Source of the DNA: Rutidosis leptorrhynchoides
Lineage: Eukaryota; Streptophyta; Magnoliopsida; Asterales; Asteraceae
NCBI RefSeq assembly: GCF_046630445.1
Contig: NC_092333.1
Location: forward strand, 340,952,501 to 341,016,500
Length of the DNA: 64,000 bases
Reading direction: 5' to 3'
Shown: positions 21,963 through 35,066 of the stretch, in pieces
How the letters are laid out: the number at the start of each line of letters is the position of its first letter
How positions within the stretch are numbered: position 1 is the stretch's first letter
The notes under the pieces: generated by a model
Told to the model about the DNA's origin: nothing
Databases searched by the model: none
The model's input: the letters and a program-made list of their open reading frames with translations, nothing else
Program-made: the position numbers and the translations under genes

Positions 21963-22197
21963 ACCTGTGCCATCTTTGACGAAAATATTTTTTTGAAAGC
22001 TTCTGTAATAAGATTCTTTCAGACTTCCTTCTTCTTGGTGGAGGACTGGGTTTCATTCTGAAATTTGTTAGCTCTGCATCAATATGTCTAATCAGTGGAT
22101 CTTGCTCTGTATTAACTTCTTCATTAACATCTTCATCAAGGTGTTCTTTTTTGTCGTCTTCAATCAACATTTCTTCATCAACATCATCAGAAAACTC
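21963..22197 (-). CDS. Candidate internal exon of an unknown acidic/basic protein
   Basis: On the minus strand an open stretch of about 78 codons is bounded by an acceptor-like TTATGCAG (22198) and a donor CACAG|GTATGA (GT at 21962-21961). The product is strongly acidic at first (many D/E from residue 1 to 35) and then basic, with PPPRRRKSERI and KLSKKYF. No family is recognised; it could be an exon of a transposon-captured gene. It abuts the truncated gag fragment at about 22205, which probably marks a deletion breakpoint. Confidence 0.3.
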
Positions 22198-22204
22198 TGC
22201 ATAA

Positions 22205-22517
22205 GATCGAGAATAAGATCGAGAATTTGAGATAGTATATAATCATGACGAGATACTCTGGAAATGAGAGAGAAAATGGTATTACGAACAGGTTTACCGG
22301 TAAGTGCTTCAGGTTCTTCGCCAAGAGGGCAATGTGGTGGATGAAAGGGATCGCCTTCTTCTTGTCTCCAATGATTTAGTAAACTACGAACCCATTCCCA
22401 ATTCATCCAGAATAGATGATGGCTAATCGGTTGATCCATTCCGGTCACACTGCTTTCGGAGCTCGAGTGGAACTCAATATCGGAATCCGAGGGACTTGAA
22501 CTAGTGGTGAGTTCCAT
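22205..22517 (-). pseudogene. gag N-terminal fragment of a minus-strand LTR element
   Basis: ATG at 22517. It shares with the fragment at 3691 a Ser-rich N-terminus and the GMDQPISHHLFWMNW, HWRQEEGDPFH, CPLGEEPEALTG and SLISRVSRHDYIL segments, and is open across this stretch. Homology stops near 22205. The rest of the element is deleted. Confidence 0.6.
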
Positions 22518-22589
22518 TTCGTACGATTGAATAAAGGATTTTTCGATATGAAAGGATTTCTGGCTATCGGATGGTATTCTAATTACATA

Positions 22590-22625
<36 letters not shown>

Positions 22626-22924
22626 CAAAAGATTTCGCAGATTACGACGGAATTTACGTAATATGTCAGGCAAAGTTTACAGTAACAGATACGCTAAGAT
22701 ATGAATTAGCAAATACGCTAAGATATGAGTTGTGTCTATACACTATTCATGCAATCAATGCAGTAAGATGTGTCTAGACTAAGAATGATAAGCATGTAAT
22801 TTTTGACAAAAATGATAAGCAAAACTTTTGACATGCAGACACGGTTGAAGTCCAGACTCATTAATGCATCTTAATATCTATCAATTAGACACTCTAATGC
22901 AAGACCTGGTTCGCTAAGACCACC

Positions 22925-22936
22925 GCTCTGATACCA
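22925..22936 (-). other. Primer binding site, tRNA-Met type
   Basis: Minus-strand TGGTATCAGAGC lies between the LTR end (CA at 22939) and the gag leader. Confidence 0.85.
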
Positions 22937-22938
22937 CA

Positions 22939-23249
22939 TGAAGCGATCCGTCCTAATCCATAAGGACGAATACAATAACATATGGTTACATTGTGAGGTA
23001 TTTGACCTCTATATGATACATTTTACAAACATTGCATTCTTTTTTAAAAGACAAACTTTCATCTCAACGAAAGTTTACAAATATGCATACCCATGATATT
23101 ATCATGTTTCCCAAGTATAATTGACTAGTCTGTCATTCATCTATCAACAATATTTTTGAACTCAAATGATTTGAATGCAAAGTCTTTTGAAATATGCTAT
23201 GAATGACTCCAAGTAATTTCTTTAAAATGAGCAAATGCACAGCAGAAGA
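22939..23249 (-). repeat. Old minus-strand LTR, first part (split by the Tekay insertion)
   Basis: Matches 4079-4380 and continues at 32765 after the inserted element; the pre-insertion junction GCACAGC(A/G)GAAGATTTCTTT is intact in the other copy at about 4355. Confidence 0.85.
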
Positions 23250-25571
23250 AGTAACATCCCGCCTTTTTCCGTTATACTATTTTTAAACACCGTTATATGT
23301 TTATAACATCTCCCGTTAATACGCGTTTTAAATTATCTCGTTTAGGTAATTCACGCACCCGAATGAAACTAGAGGAACCATTGTTGCAAAGTGATCAAAG
23401 GTGTGACTAGGTCAACTAGTCAACACCCTTTCTCCACCATTCATTAATTTTCCATTTTCATTTTCCCTTTTCATTCAATACTTCTCAAATTCCTCTCAAT
23501 CTCCATTACAAAGAACTCATCATCCACTCATGATCTAACAAGTGTTTGACAAAACAAATTACATATTTGGAATCCTTGCAACTTCCTCTTCGATTCCATA
23601 CCAATTTCATTACATTTGGGTAACTTTCTAAAATCACTAGATTTTGTGTTTTTGATGTTTTTAACTTATAAAGTTGTTAATTAGTGTCTATGGCTCAAGT
23701 CTAACATGAATATATGATTTATATGTTCGATTTTGTTATTTGAAGTAACTAGCATGAACATAAACTTTGGTGTATTTGATTTGGTGATTTGGTTGTTTGA
23801 ATGATGTTAAACGTTATAAATGCATGTATTAAATGTGTTCCTAACATCACTAGCTTTAATTTGATGTGTAGGTTGCTTGAGAAAGCTCCATAAACTTGAT
23901 TAGTGATTTTGGTGAATTTGGGTTAGGGTTTGATAAGCTTGAAATGAATATTTGATGCATTGAATGACATGAATTGTTGTTAGTAAGTAGTTAGTTGTAT
24001 TGTATGCTTGATTATCTACAAAACGGCGTGTTTTATGTATGCATTAAATGCCCGATCATAAATGTGCACTTGTAAAATTTGAAGCATTAAATGTGTGCAT
24101 TGATTGATCATTTAACTTGAAAAGTCAATTATTGCAAATGATGTCTTTGGTTGGTGAAATGTATTTAGTTGTGTTCTTTGTCAAATTACCTTTCTAACGA
24201 TATAAAATACTAGTTCTAAGTGTTAGCGGTTTGTGATTTATGCTTGAAAGAGTTTTGATTTGAGACTTAGATATTTGAGACTGACCAGGTACCAGCACAC
24301 GTTATATGCCGCGGCGCGGCAGTCTTGGGTCGCGGCGCGACCTAAGGCGTGTTCAGCCTCTGACCTACTTGTCAATTATATGAAAAATGTCTGGCACGCT
24401 ATGGACCTCCGATTCACATGAGACTTGTTCTAACATGCTTATATATGAATAACTAGCATAGAAAAATAGTTCGAGACCCGACCCGAACGCGTTGACTTTT
24501 TTCATTGACTTTGACCGACCAAAGTTTGACTTTTTGTCAAACTTAACCAAATGATTATGCAATCTTTCTAACATGATTCTATACTTCTATCTTGCATGAA
24601 ACTTTACAATTTGATTCACATGCTATATAATCGAGTCGTATTGAGCCATATGACTAATTGAACATCTTTGACCAATCGTGACTATCGTTATTGATACAAC
24701 CTATTTGTTTAGGTCGAGACTAGCATTGTTCTTGCACACGTTACTTGTTGGAGTAAATTTACATTCATAAACTCAAGGTAAGATCATAGCCCCACTTTTC
24801 AAATACTTTTATACTTTTAAAATCGTGGGATGAGAAAACATATACATTACATACTTATATATACTTTTCACATGTATATATTTACTTTTCATACTTTGAT
24901 ACTTTGAATACTATACGAAAGCAAAGATACATACGAGTTAGAACGAAAATCCTCAAGTCCAATTATCATTAGTTACACTTGTAGGGTGTAAGCGAGAAAT
25001 TATGTTGTGTGGCCATGCGGGTTTGACGAACCCTCATTCTGATGAATGAAACGTACTTTCGATGTATAGTGTATGTTCTAACACTATTATGTAGAGGTAA
25101 GATTCAGTTAAGCTTGATACTTGGGTGCTCGTGATACAAACACATCTTTTGAGATGTATAAGCTTGATAAATGATTTATACTAAACCTTGCTATACAATT
25201 ATACTTTATGCATACAACTATGATTTCACCAACGTTTTCGTTGACAGATTCTTTTATGTTTTCTCAGGTCCTTGAATTCCTAATGATACATGCTTCTGCT
25301 CATTACTTTTGATACTTGCTTGGATGTCGAGTATACATGCATACGTGGAGCGTCTTTTGACTACTTTCAAATTGTGTCGCATATGTTTCATTTGTACTTT
25401 AAACTTTGTTATGTAACTAGTTGTCGAGCTACTTTGTAAACCTTGAAACATCCATACTTATGAAATGAATGCGACATGTTCTCGGTCAAACGTTGTCTTA
25501 AAGACTTATGACCATGTAATGGGACCTACGTAGACGGCGCCGTTAAATGATGATTTTGTCGGGTCGCTACA
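23250..25571 (+). repeat. 5' LTR of the Tekay-like element
   Basis: It runs from (A)GTAACATCCCGCC to GGGTCGCTACA. It contains two CpG palindromes at 24308-24320 and 24328-24342, described separately. Confidence 0.93.
24308..24342. repeat. Pair of GC-rich CpG palindromes in the Tekay LTR
   Basis: GCCGCGGCGCGGC (24308-24320) and GGTCGCGGCGCGACC (24328-24342) are each perfect around a single central G. They share the core CGCGGCGCG with different but self-complementary flanks. The 3' LTR copies are at 31501-31513 (two CG to TG changes) and 31521-31535 (intact). Confidence 0.9.
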
Positions 25572-25573
25572 GA

Positions 25574-25585
25574 TGGTATCAGAGC
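25574..25585 (+). other. Primer binding site of the Tekay-like element
   Basis: TGGTATCAGAGC starts two bases after the LTR end; tRNA-Met type. Confidence 0.92.
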
Positions 25586-25994
25586 ATTGGTTGTAGGGAT
25601 TTAGAGTTCATTGGTGTCGATCCCGAGTCATAGGGTACATTGGTGAGTCTAGACTACAACCGGCATATAGACTTGAAGTAGGAATTATTTGACTACTTGT
25701 GCATTTATACTCGAACTCTCATACTCATATCTATTCTTATTCTATCTTAATCTCACGTTGTTTAATTTGATTGACACGCCACCTTGACTATATGAAGTAA
25801 TGTCGAATGCACATATGAATTAGGGTAATATAATTTCCGGGATTATATTATGGTGACTCATATGAACGTTCCGATATTATGACGTAAAGAATTTAAGGCG
25901 AGTCAAGGAAAATTTTCTCTCTATCTTTATTCCATATCATGGTTAGTATTATTTAGAATACTAACCAACGGTATTATTTTGTTTTGAAGGAACA

Positions 25995-28900
25995 ATGCCT
26001 CCTCGCCGTGTGCCACGCCATGAGACTCTCGAACAAGCACTACAACGAATGGTGGCCACCGCCGTAGAGGCAGCCATGGCCGGTCACTCCTCCAACAACA
26101 ACAATAACAACAACCACAACAACAACAACAACAAATAAGGAGCCGGTAACTCTAGCGAAGGGTGCTCCTACAAGGCTTTTATGGGGTGCAAACCTCACAC
26201 TTATGATGGAACCGGGGGACCGGTTACACTCACTCGATGGTTCGAACAAACGGAGGCCGTCTTTAGCATAAGCGGTTGTCGGGACCAAGACAAGGTCAAA
26301 TACTCCACTCACACTTTCGTCGGTGTCACCCTCACGTGATGGAACACCTATGTTCAATCGGTGGGTACCGATGAAGCTCATGCCCTCTCTTGGGCCGATT
26401 TAAGGGAGAAGATGATTGTTGAATACTTCCCTCGCGAAGAAACCCGAAAGCTTGAACAAGAGCTAAGAACTTTGAAGGCGGTCGGAAACGATCTCAAGGC
26501 CTATAACCAATGCTTCACCGAGCTATCCTTGATGTGTCCTAATCTCGTGAACCCCGAATCTCAAAGGGTTGAACTCTATATGGATGGTCTTCCAAAGAGC
26601 ATCAAACAAGGTGTGATGTCCTCCAAACCCGCTAATCATCAAGCCGCTTTGAACATGGCCCATCAATTGATAGAAACGGTGGATGAAGTAGTAGTGCTGG
26701 CTCCTAAGGCTGAGGATAAAATGGGCGGCAACAAAAGAAAGTGGGAATCCTCTCAATCAAGCAACTACAACAAGTGCCACAAACATCATTTGGGTGAATG
26801 TGGAAGGCCGTATTGCATCAAGTGTCAAAAGAGTGGCCATTTGGCCCATGAATGTAGAAATACAGCTCTCGTTGCTCAAAAGGGGCCCAATGCACCAAGA
26901 TCGGGTGTTTGTTATGAATGTGGCCAACTGGGTCACTATAGAGATGCATGCCCAAAGAAGAAAGCCAACCCCAACACACGCGACCGAGCTTTCAACATCA
27001 ACACCGAGGAAGCCTGAGATGCCAATGAATTAGTCACGAGTACGTTTCTTTTCAACAACACTTATGTTACTTGTTTATTCGATTCGGGTGCCGATAAATG
27101 CTTTGTATTCAAGACTTTGATTCATTCTTTTAGCACTCCACCACTCCCACTAGATACCACTTATACCATTGAAGTGGCCAACGGGAAACTATTGAGTGCC
27201 GACACATATTACCGGGGGTGTACGTTAAACATTTTGGGTAATGAGTTTGAAATTGACTTGATACCCATGGAACTACGGAGTTTTGATGTAATAATCGGTA
27301 TGAATTGGCTAGCCAAAACGAAATCTCACATTCTTTGTGATCTTAACGCAATCCGAATTCCTATCGAGAATGGTGAACCTTTGATTGTTTATGGCGATAA
27401 GATTTGCACCGGACTCAACCTCGTTTCGTGCATTAAAGTTAGAAAACTACTCTGTAAGGGTTGTTTTGCGATCCTTGCTCACGTTAAAAAAGTCGAGTCC
27501 GATGAGAAGCATGTCGATGATGTGCCAATTGTTAGTGACTTTTCCGATGTATTTCCCGACGAATTGCCGGGTCTTCCACCTCATCGACCGGTAGAATTCC
27601 AAATCGATCTTATTCCGGGAGCCGCACCCGTAGCACGTGTACCATATAGACTTGCTCCATCTGAAATGCAAGAATTGCAAAGTCAAATCCAAGAACTACT
27701 TGATCGTGGTTTTATCCAACCTAGCCATTCACCATGGGGCACTCCGATTTTGTTTGTTGAAAAGAAAGACGGATCCCTACGAATTTGCATCGATTATCGT
27801 GAACTAAATAAATTGATGGTCAAGAACCGATATCCTCTTTCTTGCATCGATGACCTCTTTGATCAACTACAAGGGTCTTGTGTATATTCGAAAATCGATC
27901 TCCGCTCGGGTTATCATCAATTAAGGGTTAAGGGGGAAGATGTCTCCAAAACCGCCTTCCGGACTCGTTATGGTAGTTATGAATTTCTTGTAATGCCATT
28001 TGGTCTCACTAACGCACCGGCGGTGTTCATGGATCTTATGAACCGTGTGTGCAAACCGTATCTTGACAAATTCGTTATCGTGTTCATCGATGATATTTTG
28101 GTTTATTCAAAAAGCGAAGAAGAACACGAGGAACACCTCCGTCTTGTGCTTGAACTTTTAAGACAAGAACGACTCTATGCCAAATTCTCCAAGTGTGAAT
28201 TTTGGTTGAAGGAAGTTCAATTTCTTGGTCATGTTGTAAGTGATCAAGGTATTAAAGTCGATCCATCGAAAATCGAAGCCATTAGTAAATGGGAGACTCC
28301 TACTATTCTTACTCACATTCGTCAATTCTTGGGTCTCGCCGGATACTATCGTAGATTCATCAAAGATTTCTCTTTGGTTGCTCGTCCTCTAACCGCATTA
28401 ACTCACAAGGGAAGAAAATTCGTTTGGGCAACCGAGCAAGAATCCGCATTTCAAATCTTGAAAACGAAGCTAACCACTGCTCCTATCTTGTCACTTCCCG
28501 AAGGCAATGACGATTTTGTTGTATATTGCGATGCCTCGAAACATGGTTTTGGGTGTGTATTGATGCAACGAAAGAAAGTCATTACTTATGCTTCTTGACA
28601 ACTCAAAATTCATGAACGAAACTACACGACACATGATCTCGAACTCGGAGCCGTTGTCTTCGCACTTAAAATGTGGAGACATTATCTTTATGGAACCAAA
28701 AGTACCATCTTCACCAATCACAAAAGCCTTCAACACATCTTCGATCAAAAGCAACTAAACATGAGACAATGACGGTGGATTGAAACTTTAAACGATTATG
28801 ATTATGAGCTTCGTTACCATCCCGAGAAGGCAAACGTAGTAGCCGATGCCTTAAGTCGAAAGGAGAGAGTGGTGCCTCTTCGTGTCCGAGCTTTAAACAG

Positions 28901-30395
28901 CACCATTCACACCAACCTCAAAAGTCAAATTTGTGTAGCCCAAGACGAGGCTCTCAAGGATGAAAACATCTCCCTCGAACACTTGAACGTCCTCACCTCT
29001 CGATTCGAAGTTAAAGAAACCGGACTCTGATATTTTGCCGGAAGAATTTGGGTGCCTAGTTACAGGGACTTGCGAAGCCTTATTTTAGACGAATCCCATA
29101 AGTCACGATACTCGATTCACCCCCGTGCCAATAAGATGTACCATGACCTTAAAGAACAATATTGGTGGCCGAACATTAAAAATGACGTTGCTACTTATGT
29201 TGAAAAGTGCCTAACTTGCTCCAGAGTCAAAGCCGAACATCAAAGACCGTCCGGACTACTTCAACAACCCGAAATCCTGCAATGGAAGTGGGAAAGGATA
29301 ACGATGGATTTTATCACCAAGCTACCGAAAACGTCAGGCGGTTATGATACTATTTGGGTCATTATTGACCGTCTCACCAAATCCGCACACTTTCTCGCCA
29401 TGAAAGAAACCGACAAAATGGAGAAACTTGCACAACTTTACATCAAGGAGATCGTAGCCCGTCATGGTGTACCTTTATCGATTATCTCCGACCGAGATGG
29501 TCGTTTTGTTTCTAGATTTTGGCGTACTTTACAAGAAGCGTTAGGAACGCGTTTAGATATGAGCACCGCCTATCATCCACAAACTGATGGGCAAAGTGAA
29601 CGTACAATACAAACCTTGGAGGATATGTTATGAGCTTGTGTTGTTGATTTTGGGAAAGCTTGGGACAAGCACTTACCTCTCGCCGAATTCTCCTACAATA
29701 ATAGTTATCACGCGAGTATTAACGCCGCACCATTCGAAGCTTTATATGGCCAAAAATGTCGTTCTCCTCTTTGTTGGGCCGAAGTAGGCGACACATAAAT
29801 CACCGGACCAGAACTCATTCATGAAACAACCGAGAAAATCGTTCAAATCCGAGATAGGCTTAGGACGGCCCGAAGTCGTCAAAAGAGCTATACCGACAAA
29901 CGACGTAACGACCTCGAATTTCAAGTCGGTGATCGTGTAATGTTAAAAGTCGCACCTTGGAAAGGTGTAATCCATTTCGGGAAACGCGGGAAGCTAAATC
30001 CGCGGTATATTGGTCCTTTCGAAATCCTGGAGCGTGTTGGAACCGTTGCTTATCGTTTACATCTTCCGCCTCAGTTGAGCTCCGTTCATCCTACTTTCCA
30101 TGTATCTAACTTGAAAAAGTGCCTTGCCGAACCCGATATCGTCATTCCTCTCGAGGAGCTTACTATTGATGACAAACTTCATTTCGTGGAGGAACCGGTT
30201 GAAATTGTGGACACCTCCGTCAAAACGTTAAAACAAAGCCGAATTCTAATTGTCAAGGTCCGTTGGAACGCCAAAAGGGGACCCGAGTTTACTTGGGAAA
30301 GACAAGATCAAATGCAAAGGAAGTATCCTCATCTATTCGCAAATTCGGAAACGCAACATCCCGAGGAAGAAACAACGAATACTACGCCTACTTAA
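25995..30395 (+). pseudogene. Tekay-like gag-pol polyprotein, one frame with eight stops
   Basis: A single frame of 1,467 codons runs from ATG 25995 to TAA with no frameshift. Order: gag with an Asn/His-rich N-terminus and two CCHC knuckles (CIKCQKSGHLAHEC, CYECGQLGHYRDAC, about 26815-26955); protease with DSGA (about 27080); reverse transcriptase with FIDDIL (about 28090); RNase H starting YCDAS (28525); integrase with an HHCC zinc site (about 29090-29225) and DDE residues (MDF, SDRDGRF, the E before RTIQTLED); and a chromodomain-like end ([15 protein letters not shown]). Stops are at 26136, 26337, 27015, 28596, 28770, 29028, 29631 and 29796. The RNase H TDHK motif reads TNHK (codon 28716-28718), losing a catalytic Asp. 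It cannot make its own proteins. Confidence 0.93.
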
Positions 30396-30430
30396 ATTTT
30401 GGGACGAAATTTCTTTTAAGGAGTAGGTAA
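30396..30430 (+). other. Polypurine-tract region of the Tekay-like element
   Basis: Between the gag-pol stop and the 3' LTR: TTTTGGGACGAAATTTC, then AAGGAGTAGGTAA immediately before the LTR TG. The purine run serves as plus-strand primer in this group. Confidence 0.8.
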
Positions 30431-32764
30431 TGTAACATCCCGCCTTTTTCCGTTTACTTTTCCGTTATACTATTTTTAAACACCGTTATATGTTTATAAC
30501 ATCTCCCGTTAATAAGCGTTTTAAATTATCTCGTTTAGGTAATTCACACACCCGAATGAAACTAGAGGGACCATTGTTGCAAAGTGATCAAAGGTGTGAC
30601 TAGGTCAACTAGTCAACACCCTTTCTCCACTATTCATTAATTTTCCATTTTCATTTTCCCTTTTCTTTCAATACTTCTCAAATTCCTCTCAATCTCCATT
30701 ACAAAGAACTTATCATCCACTCATGATCTAGCAAGTGTTTGACAAAACAAATTACATATTTGGAATCCTTGCAACTTCCTCTTCGATTCCATACCGATTT
30801 CATTACATTTGGGTAACTTTCTAAAATCACTAGATTTTGTGTTCTTGATGTTTTTAACTTATAAAGTTGTTAATTAGTGTCTATGGCTCAAGTCTAACAG
30901 GAATATATGATTTATATGTTCGATTTTGTTATTTGAAGTAACTAGCATGAACATAAACTTTGGTGTGTTTGATTTGGTGATTTGGTTGTTTGAATGATGT
31001 TAAATGTTATAAATGCATGTATTAAATGTGTTCCTAACATCACTAGCTTTAATTTGATGTGTAGGTTGCTTGAGAAAGCTCCATAAACTTGATTAGTGAT
31101 TTTGGTGAATTTGGGTTAGGGTTTGATAAGCTTGAAATGAATATTTGATGCATTGAATGCCATGAATTGTTGTTAGTAAGTAGTTAGTTGTATTGTATGC
31201 TTGATTATCTACAAAATGGTGTGTTTTATGTATGCATTAAATGTCCGATCATAAATGTGCACTTGTAAAAGTTGAAGCATTAAATGTGTACATTGATTGA
31301 TCATTTAACTTCGAAAGTCGATTGTTGCAAATGATGTCTTTGGTTGGTGAAATGTATTTAGTTGTGTTCTTTGTCAAATTACCTTTCTAACGATATAAGA
31401 TACGAGTTCTAAGTGTTAGCGGTTTGTGATTTATGCTTGAAAGAGTTTTGATTTGAGACTTGGACATTTGAGACTGACCAGGTACCAGCACACGTTATAT
31501 GCCGTGGTGCGGCAGTCTTGGGTCGCGGCGCGACCTAAGGCGTGTTCAGCCTCTGACCTACTTGTCAATTATATGAAAAATGTTTGGCACGCTATGGACC
31601 TCCGATTCACATGAGACTTGTTCTAACATGCTTATATATGAATAACTAGCATAGAAAAATAGTTCGAGACCCGACCCGAACGCGTTGACTTTTTTCGTTG
31701 ACTTTGACCGACCAAAGTTTGACTTTTTGTCAAACTTAACCAAATAATTATGCAATCTTTCTAACATGATTCTATACTTGTATCTTGCATGAAACTTGAC
31801 AATTTGATTCACATGCTACATAATCGAGTCGTATTGAGCCATAGGACTAATTGAACATCTTTGACCAATCGTGACTATCGTTATTGATACAACCTATTTG
31901 TTTAGGTCGAGACTAGCATTGTTCTTGCACACGTTACTTGTTGGAGTAAATTTACATTCATACACTCAAGGTGAGATCATAGCCCCACTTTTCAAATACT
32001 TTTATACTTTTAAAATCGTGGGATGAGAAAACATATACATTACATACTTATATATACTTTTCACATGTATATATATACTTTTCATACTTTGATACTTTGA
32101 ATACTATACGAAAGCAAAGATACATACGAGTTAGAACGAAAATCCTCAAGTCCAATTATCATTAGTTACACTTGTAGGGTGTAAGCGAGAAATTATGTTG
32201 TGTGGCCATGCGGGTTTGACGAACCCTCATTCAGATGAATGAAACGTACTTTCGATGTATAGTGTAGGTTCTAACACTATTATGCGGAGGTAAGATTCAG
32301 TTAAGCTTAATAATTGGGTGCTCGTGATACAAACACATCTTTTGAGATGTATACGCTTGATAAACGATTTATACTAAACCTTGCGATACAATTATACTTT
32401 ATGCATACAACTATGATTTCACCAACGTTTTCGTTGACAGATTCTTTTATGTTTTCTCAGGTCCTTGAATGCCTAATGATACATGCTTCCGCTCATTACT
32501 TTTGATACTTGCTTGGATGTCGAGTATACATGCATACGTGGAGCGTCTTTTGACTACTTTCAAATTGTGTCACATATGTTTCATTTATACTTTAAACTTT
32601 GTTATGTAACTAGTTGTCGAGCTACTTTGTAAACCTTGAAACATCCATACTTATGAAATGAATGCGACATGTTTTCAGTCAAACGTTGTCTTAAAGACTT
32701 ATGACCATGTAATGGGACCTACGTAGACGGCGCCGTTAAATGACAATTTTGCCGGGTCGCTACA
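30431..32764 (+). repeat. 3' LTR of the Tekay-like element
   Basis: Begins TGTAACATCCCGCC and ends GGGTCGCTACA, followed by GAAGA. It is 12 bp longer than the 5' LTR owing to an extra segment (TTTACTTTTCCG) near its start. Confidence 0.93.
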
Positions 32765-34411
32765 GAAGATTTCTTTCACACCTGAGAATAAACATGCTTT
32801 AAAGTGTCAACCAAAAGGTTGGTGAGTTCATTAGTTTATCGTAATCGATCATTTCTATAATTTTAATAGACCACAAGATTTTCATTTTCATAGTTAACTG
32901 CAGGAACACTCATCTGCAAAAATCATTCATATGGTGAATACCTGGTAACCTACATTACCAAAATGCATCTAGAATATCCCCAAATATACAGGTACACTCA
33001 TCTGTATATAAAAATCAAAGTACTAAAGCATCCATAACCTGGATGGGACGTGTCAAAGTCCATAGATCTATCTTCAGGATTCGCGTCAATTTGGGGGTCT
33101 GTTCCCAAATTCTTAGGCTACCAAGCTAAAAAGGGTGATATCCGGTATAATAATTTAACCATAGAATGTAGTTTCAAGTACTTGTGTCTATTTCGTAAAA
33201 CAGTTATAAAAGCAGCGCATGTATTCTCAGTCCTAAAATATATATTGCAAAAGCATTTAAAAAGGGAGCAAATGAAACTCACAATACTGTATTTCGTAGC
33301 ATTAACGCAAATGACGGCACAGAACAAGTGCAGGGCAGGCCTCGGATTCACGAACCTATTATAAGTATATATATTTATATGTTGGTCAATATCTGTCTAG
33401 CAATTTAGGTCAAGTCGTAGTGTATCACAATCCTAATGCTCGAGGCCGACATGCAAAAGTCAACAAAAGTCAACTTGACCCAAGATAACTTCCAACATCT
33501 ATACATGTTTATTATATAACTTAAATATAATCGTTTTATATGTTTAAATATATTTATCAGATTTTATTAGAGTAAATAATACAAGTCATTTATTAATAAA
33601 TAAAATTTATATTAAAATTTATATATGATAAAAATATACTTTTATATATCTCAAGTAATAAAGTTCACTTAATATTATAAAAATATAGTAGTATGTATTA
33701 TTAATGTAATTATGTTACGTGTGGTAAAAATATCTTTGTATCACATATTTATTTGATAATATTGGTAATAATAATAATGAGTAAAAGTTGTATTATTTTA
33801 TAATAATAATAATGATAATAATAATAACGATAATGTTATTAAAAGTATTTTAATATAAATAATAATGGTAATAATAATGATGATATTAATAATACTAATA
33901 AAATTGATAGTAACGATAATTTTAAATAAAACGATAGTTTTTAATTCTATACATTTTAATGATAATATATTCTAATAAAAACGATAATTTTTAATAATGA
34001 TAGTAATTTTTAATAGAATGATAGTTTTAATAACAATGATAAAATTTAAATGATAATTGATAGTATCGATACTTTAATATTAGTAAAAATATAATTTATC
34101 TTAATAATAATATTTACTATATATAATAATTATCATAATAAGAATAGTAGTAATAATAATATGTTATAAAAATAATTCTATCAAAAATGATAATTTTTAA
34201 TAATAATAATCCTAATATGATAATAATGATAATATTTTATAATAAAAATGACATTTCTATTAGAAATGATAATTTTAATAAAAGTGCTAATTTTAATATT
34301 AATGATACTTTTAATAATAATAATGATAAAAATGATAAAATGATAGTTTTTATAAAATTGTTAATTTTTAATAATAACGATAATTTCAGTTATAATATCA
34401 ATGTTAATAAT

Positions 34412-34470
<59 letters not shown>

Positions 34471-34661
34471 CAACAATAATAATAATAATAATAATAATAT
34501 TAATAATAATAATAATATTAATAATAACTTTTAGTGATAATAATGATAGTATTAATAATAACAATAACAATTTTAATGATAATACTTATATTGATAATGA
34601 TAATGATAATGATAATAATTATTATTATTAGATAATAATAATAATAACGATAACTATAACG

Positions 34662-34703
<42 letters not shown>

Positions 34704-35066
34704 GAATTAATAATAATTCAGTTGACCATATCTTTTAATTCGTTCATCGAAACCACACGATTTCTAAATGAAAAGTTATTAATTTTTCGTCAGCTTTCCA
34801 ACGATTTGCATATCATATACATTATATCAATAGCATATGTATCAAATTTGTAATTTATCATAAACTATATAACAACGAAATTAAGTATACAAGCATGCAT
34901 AATCATACATACTCGAGCACTAGTCAGGGATACACTATTAATATATAAAAGGTAAGATATGAATGCTCACGTATCAATATTGAGATTCTATATTGCAGGA
35001 AGGTACGTAGACGCAACGGAGATGATAAACACTAGGTTGACCTCACGAGCTATACCCCTGAATCAT
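32765..35066 (-). repeat. Old minus-strand LTR, second part
   Basis: Continues the LTR begun at 22939, colinear with 4372-5020. It includes a 1.6-kb AAT-rich stretch absent from the other copy, and is cut at 35066 by the Athila insertion. The remaining LTR 5' end should lie beyond the window. Confidence 0.8.
33355..34966. repeat. AAT/AT-rich low-complexity expansion within the LTR
   Basis: Relative to the copy at 4926, this stretch is inserted between CGGATTCACGAAC and GTATCAATATTGAG. About 33770-34710 is dominated by TAATAATAA and GATAATTTTTAAT variants, with pure (AAT)n near 34415-34510. Translated frames are poly-Asn or poly-Ile and are not genes. Confidence 0.8.

Larger units (their letters stand above)
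23250..32764 (+). mobile_element. Complete Tekay-like Ty3/gypsy retrotransposon (9.5 kb) with TSD GAAGA
   Basis: Two LTRs (23250-25571 and 30431-32764) flank a primer site, a single gag-pol frame and a purine-rich site. The 5-bp target duplication GAAGA is at 23245-23249 and 32765-32769. The 5' LTR starts AG instead of TG. By eye the LTRs differ by roughly 2 percent plus one 12-bp indel. A C-terminal chromodomain-like segment after integrase supports a chromovirus of the Tekay/Del group; the clade is inferred from memory. Confidence 0.93.

Noticed and set aside
26040-26756. Minus-strand frames opposite gag of the Tekay-like element
   Set aside because: They are shadows of the plus-strand gag frame and have no recognisable domain.
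34187-34853. Open frames encoding poly-Asn and poly-Ile
   Set aside because: They are translations of AAT/ATT microsatellite sequence in several frames; no gene.
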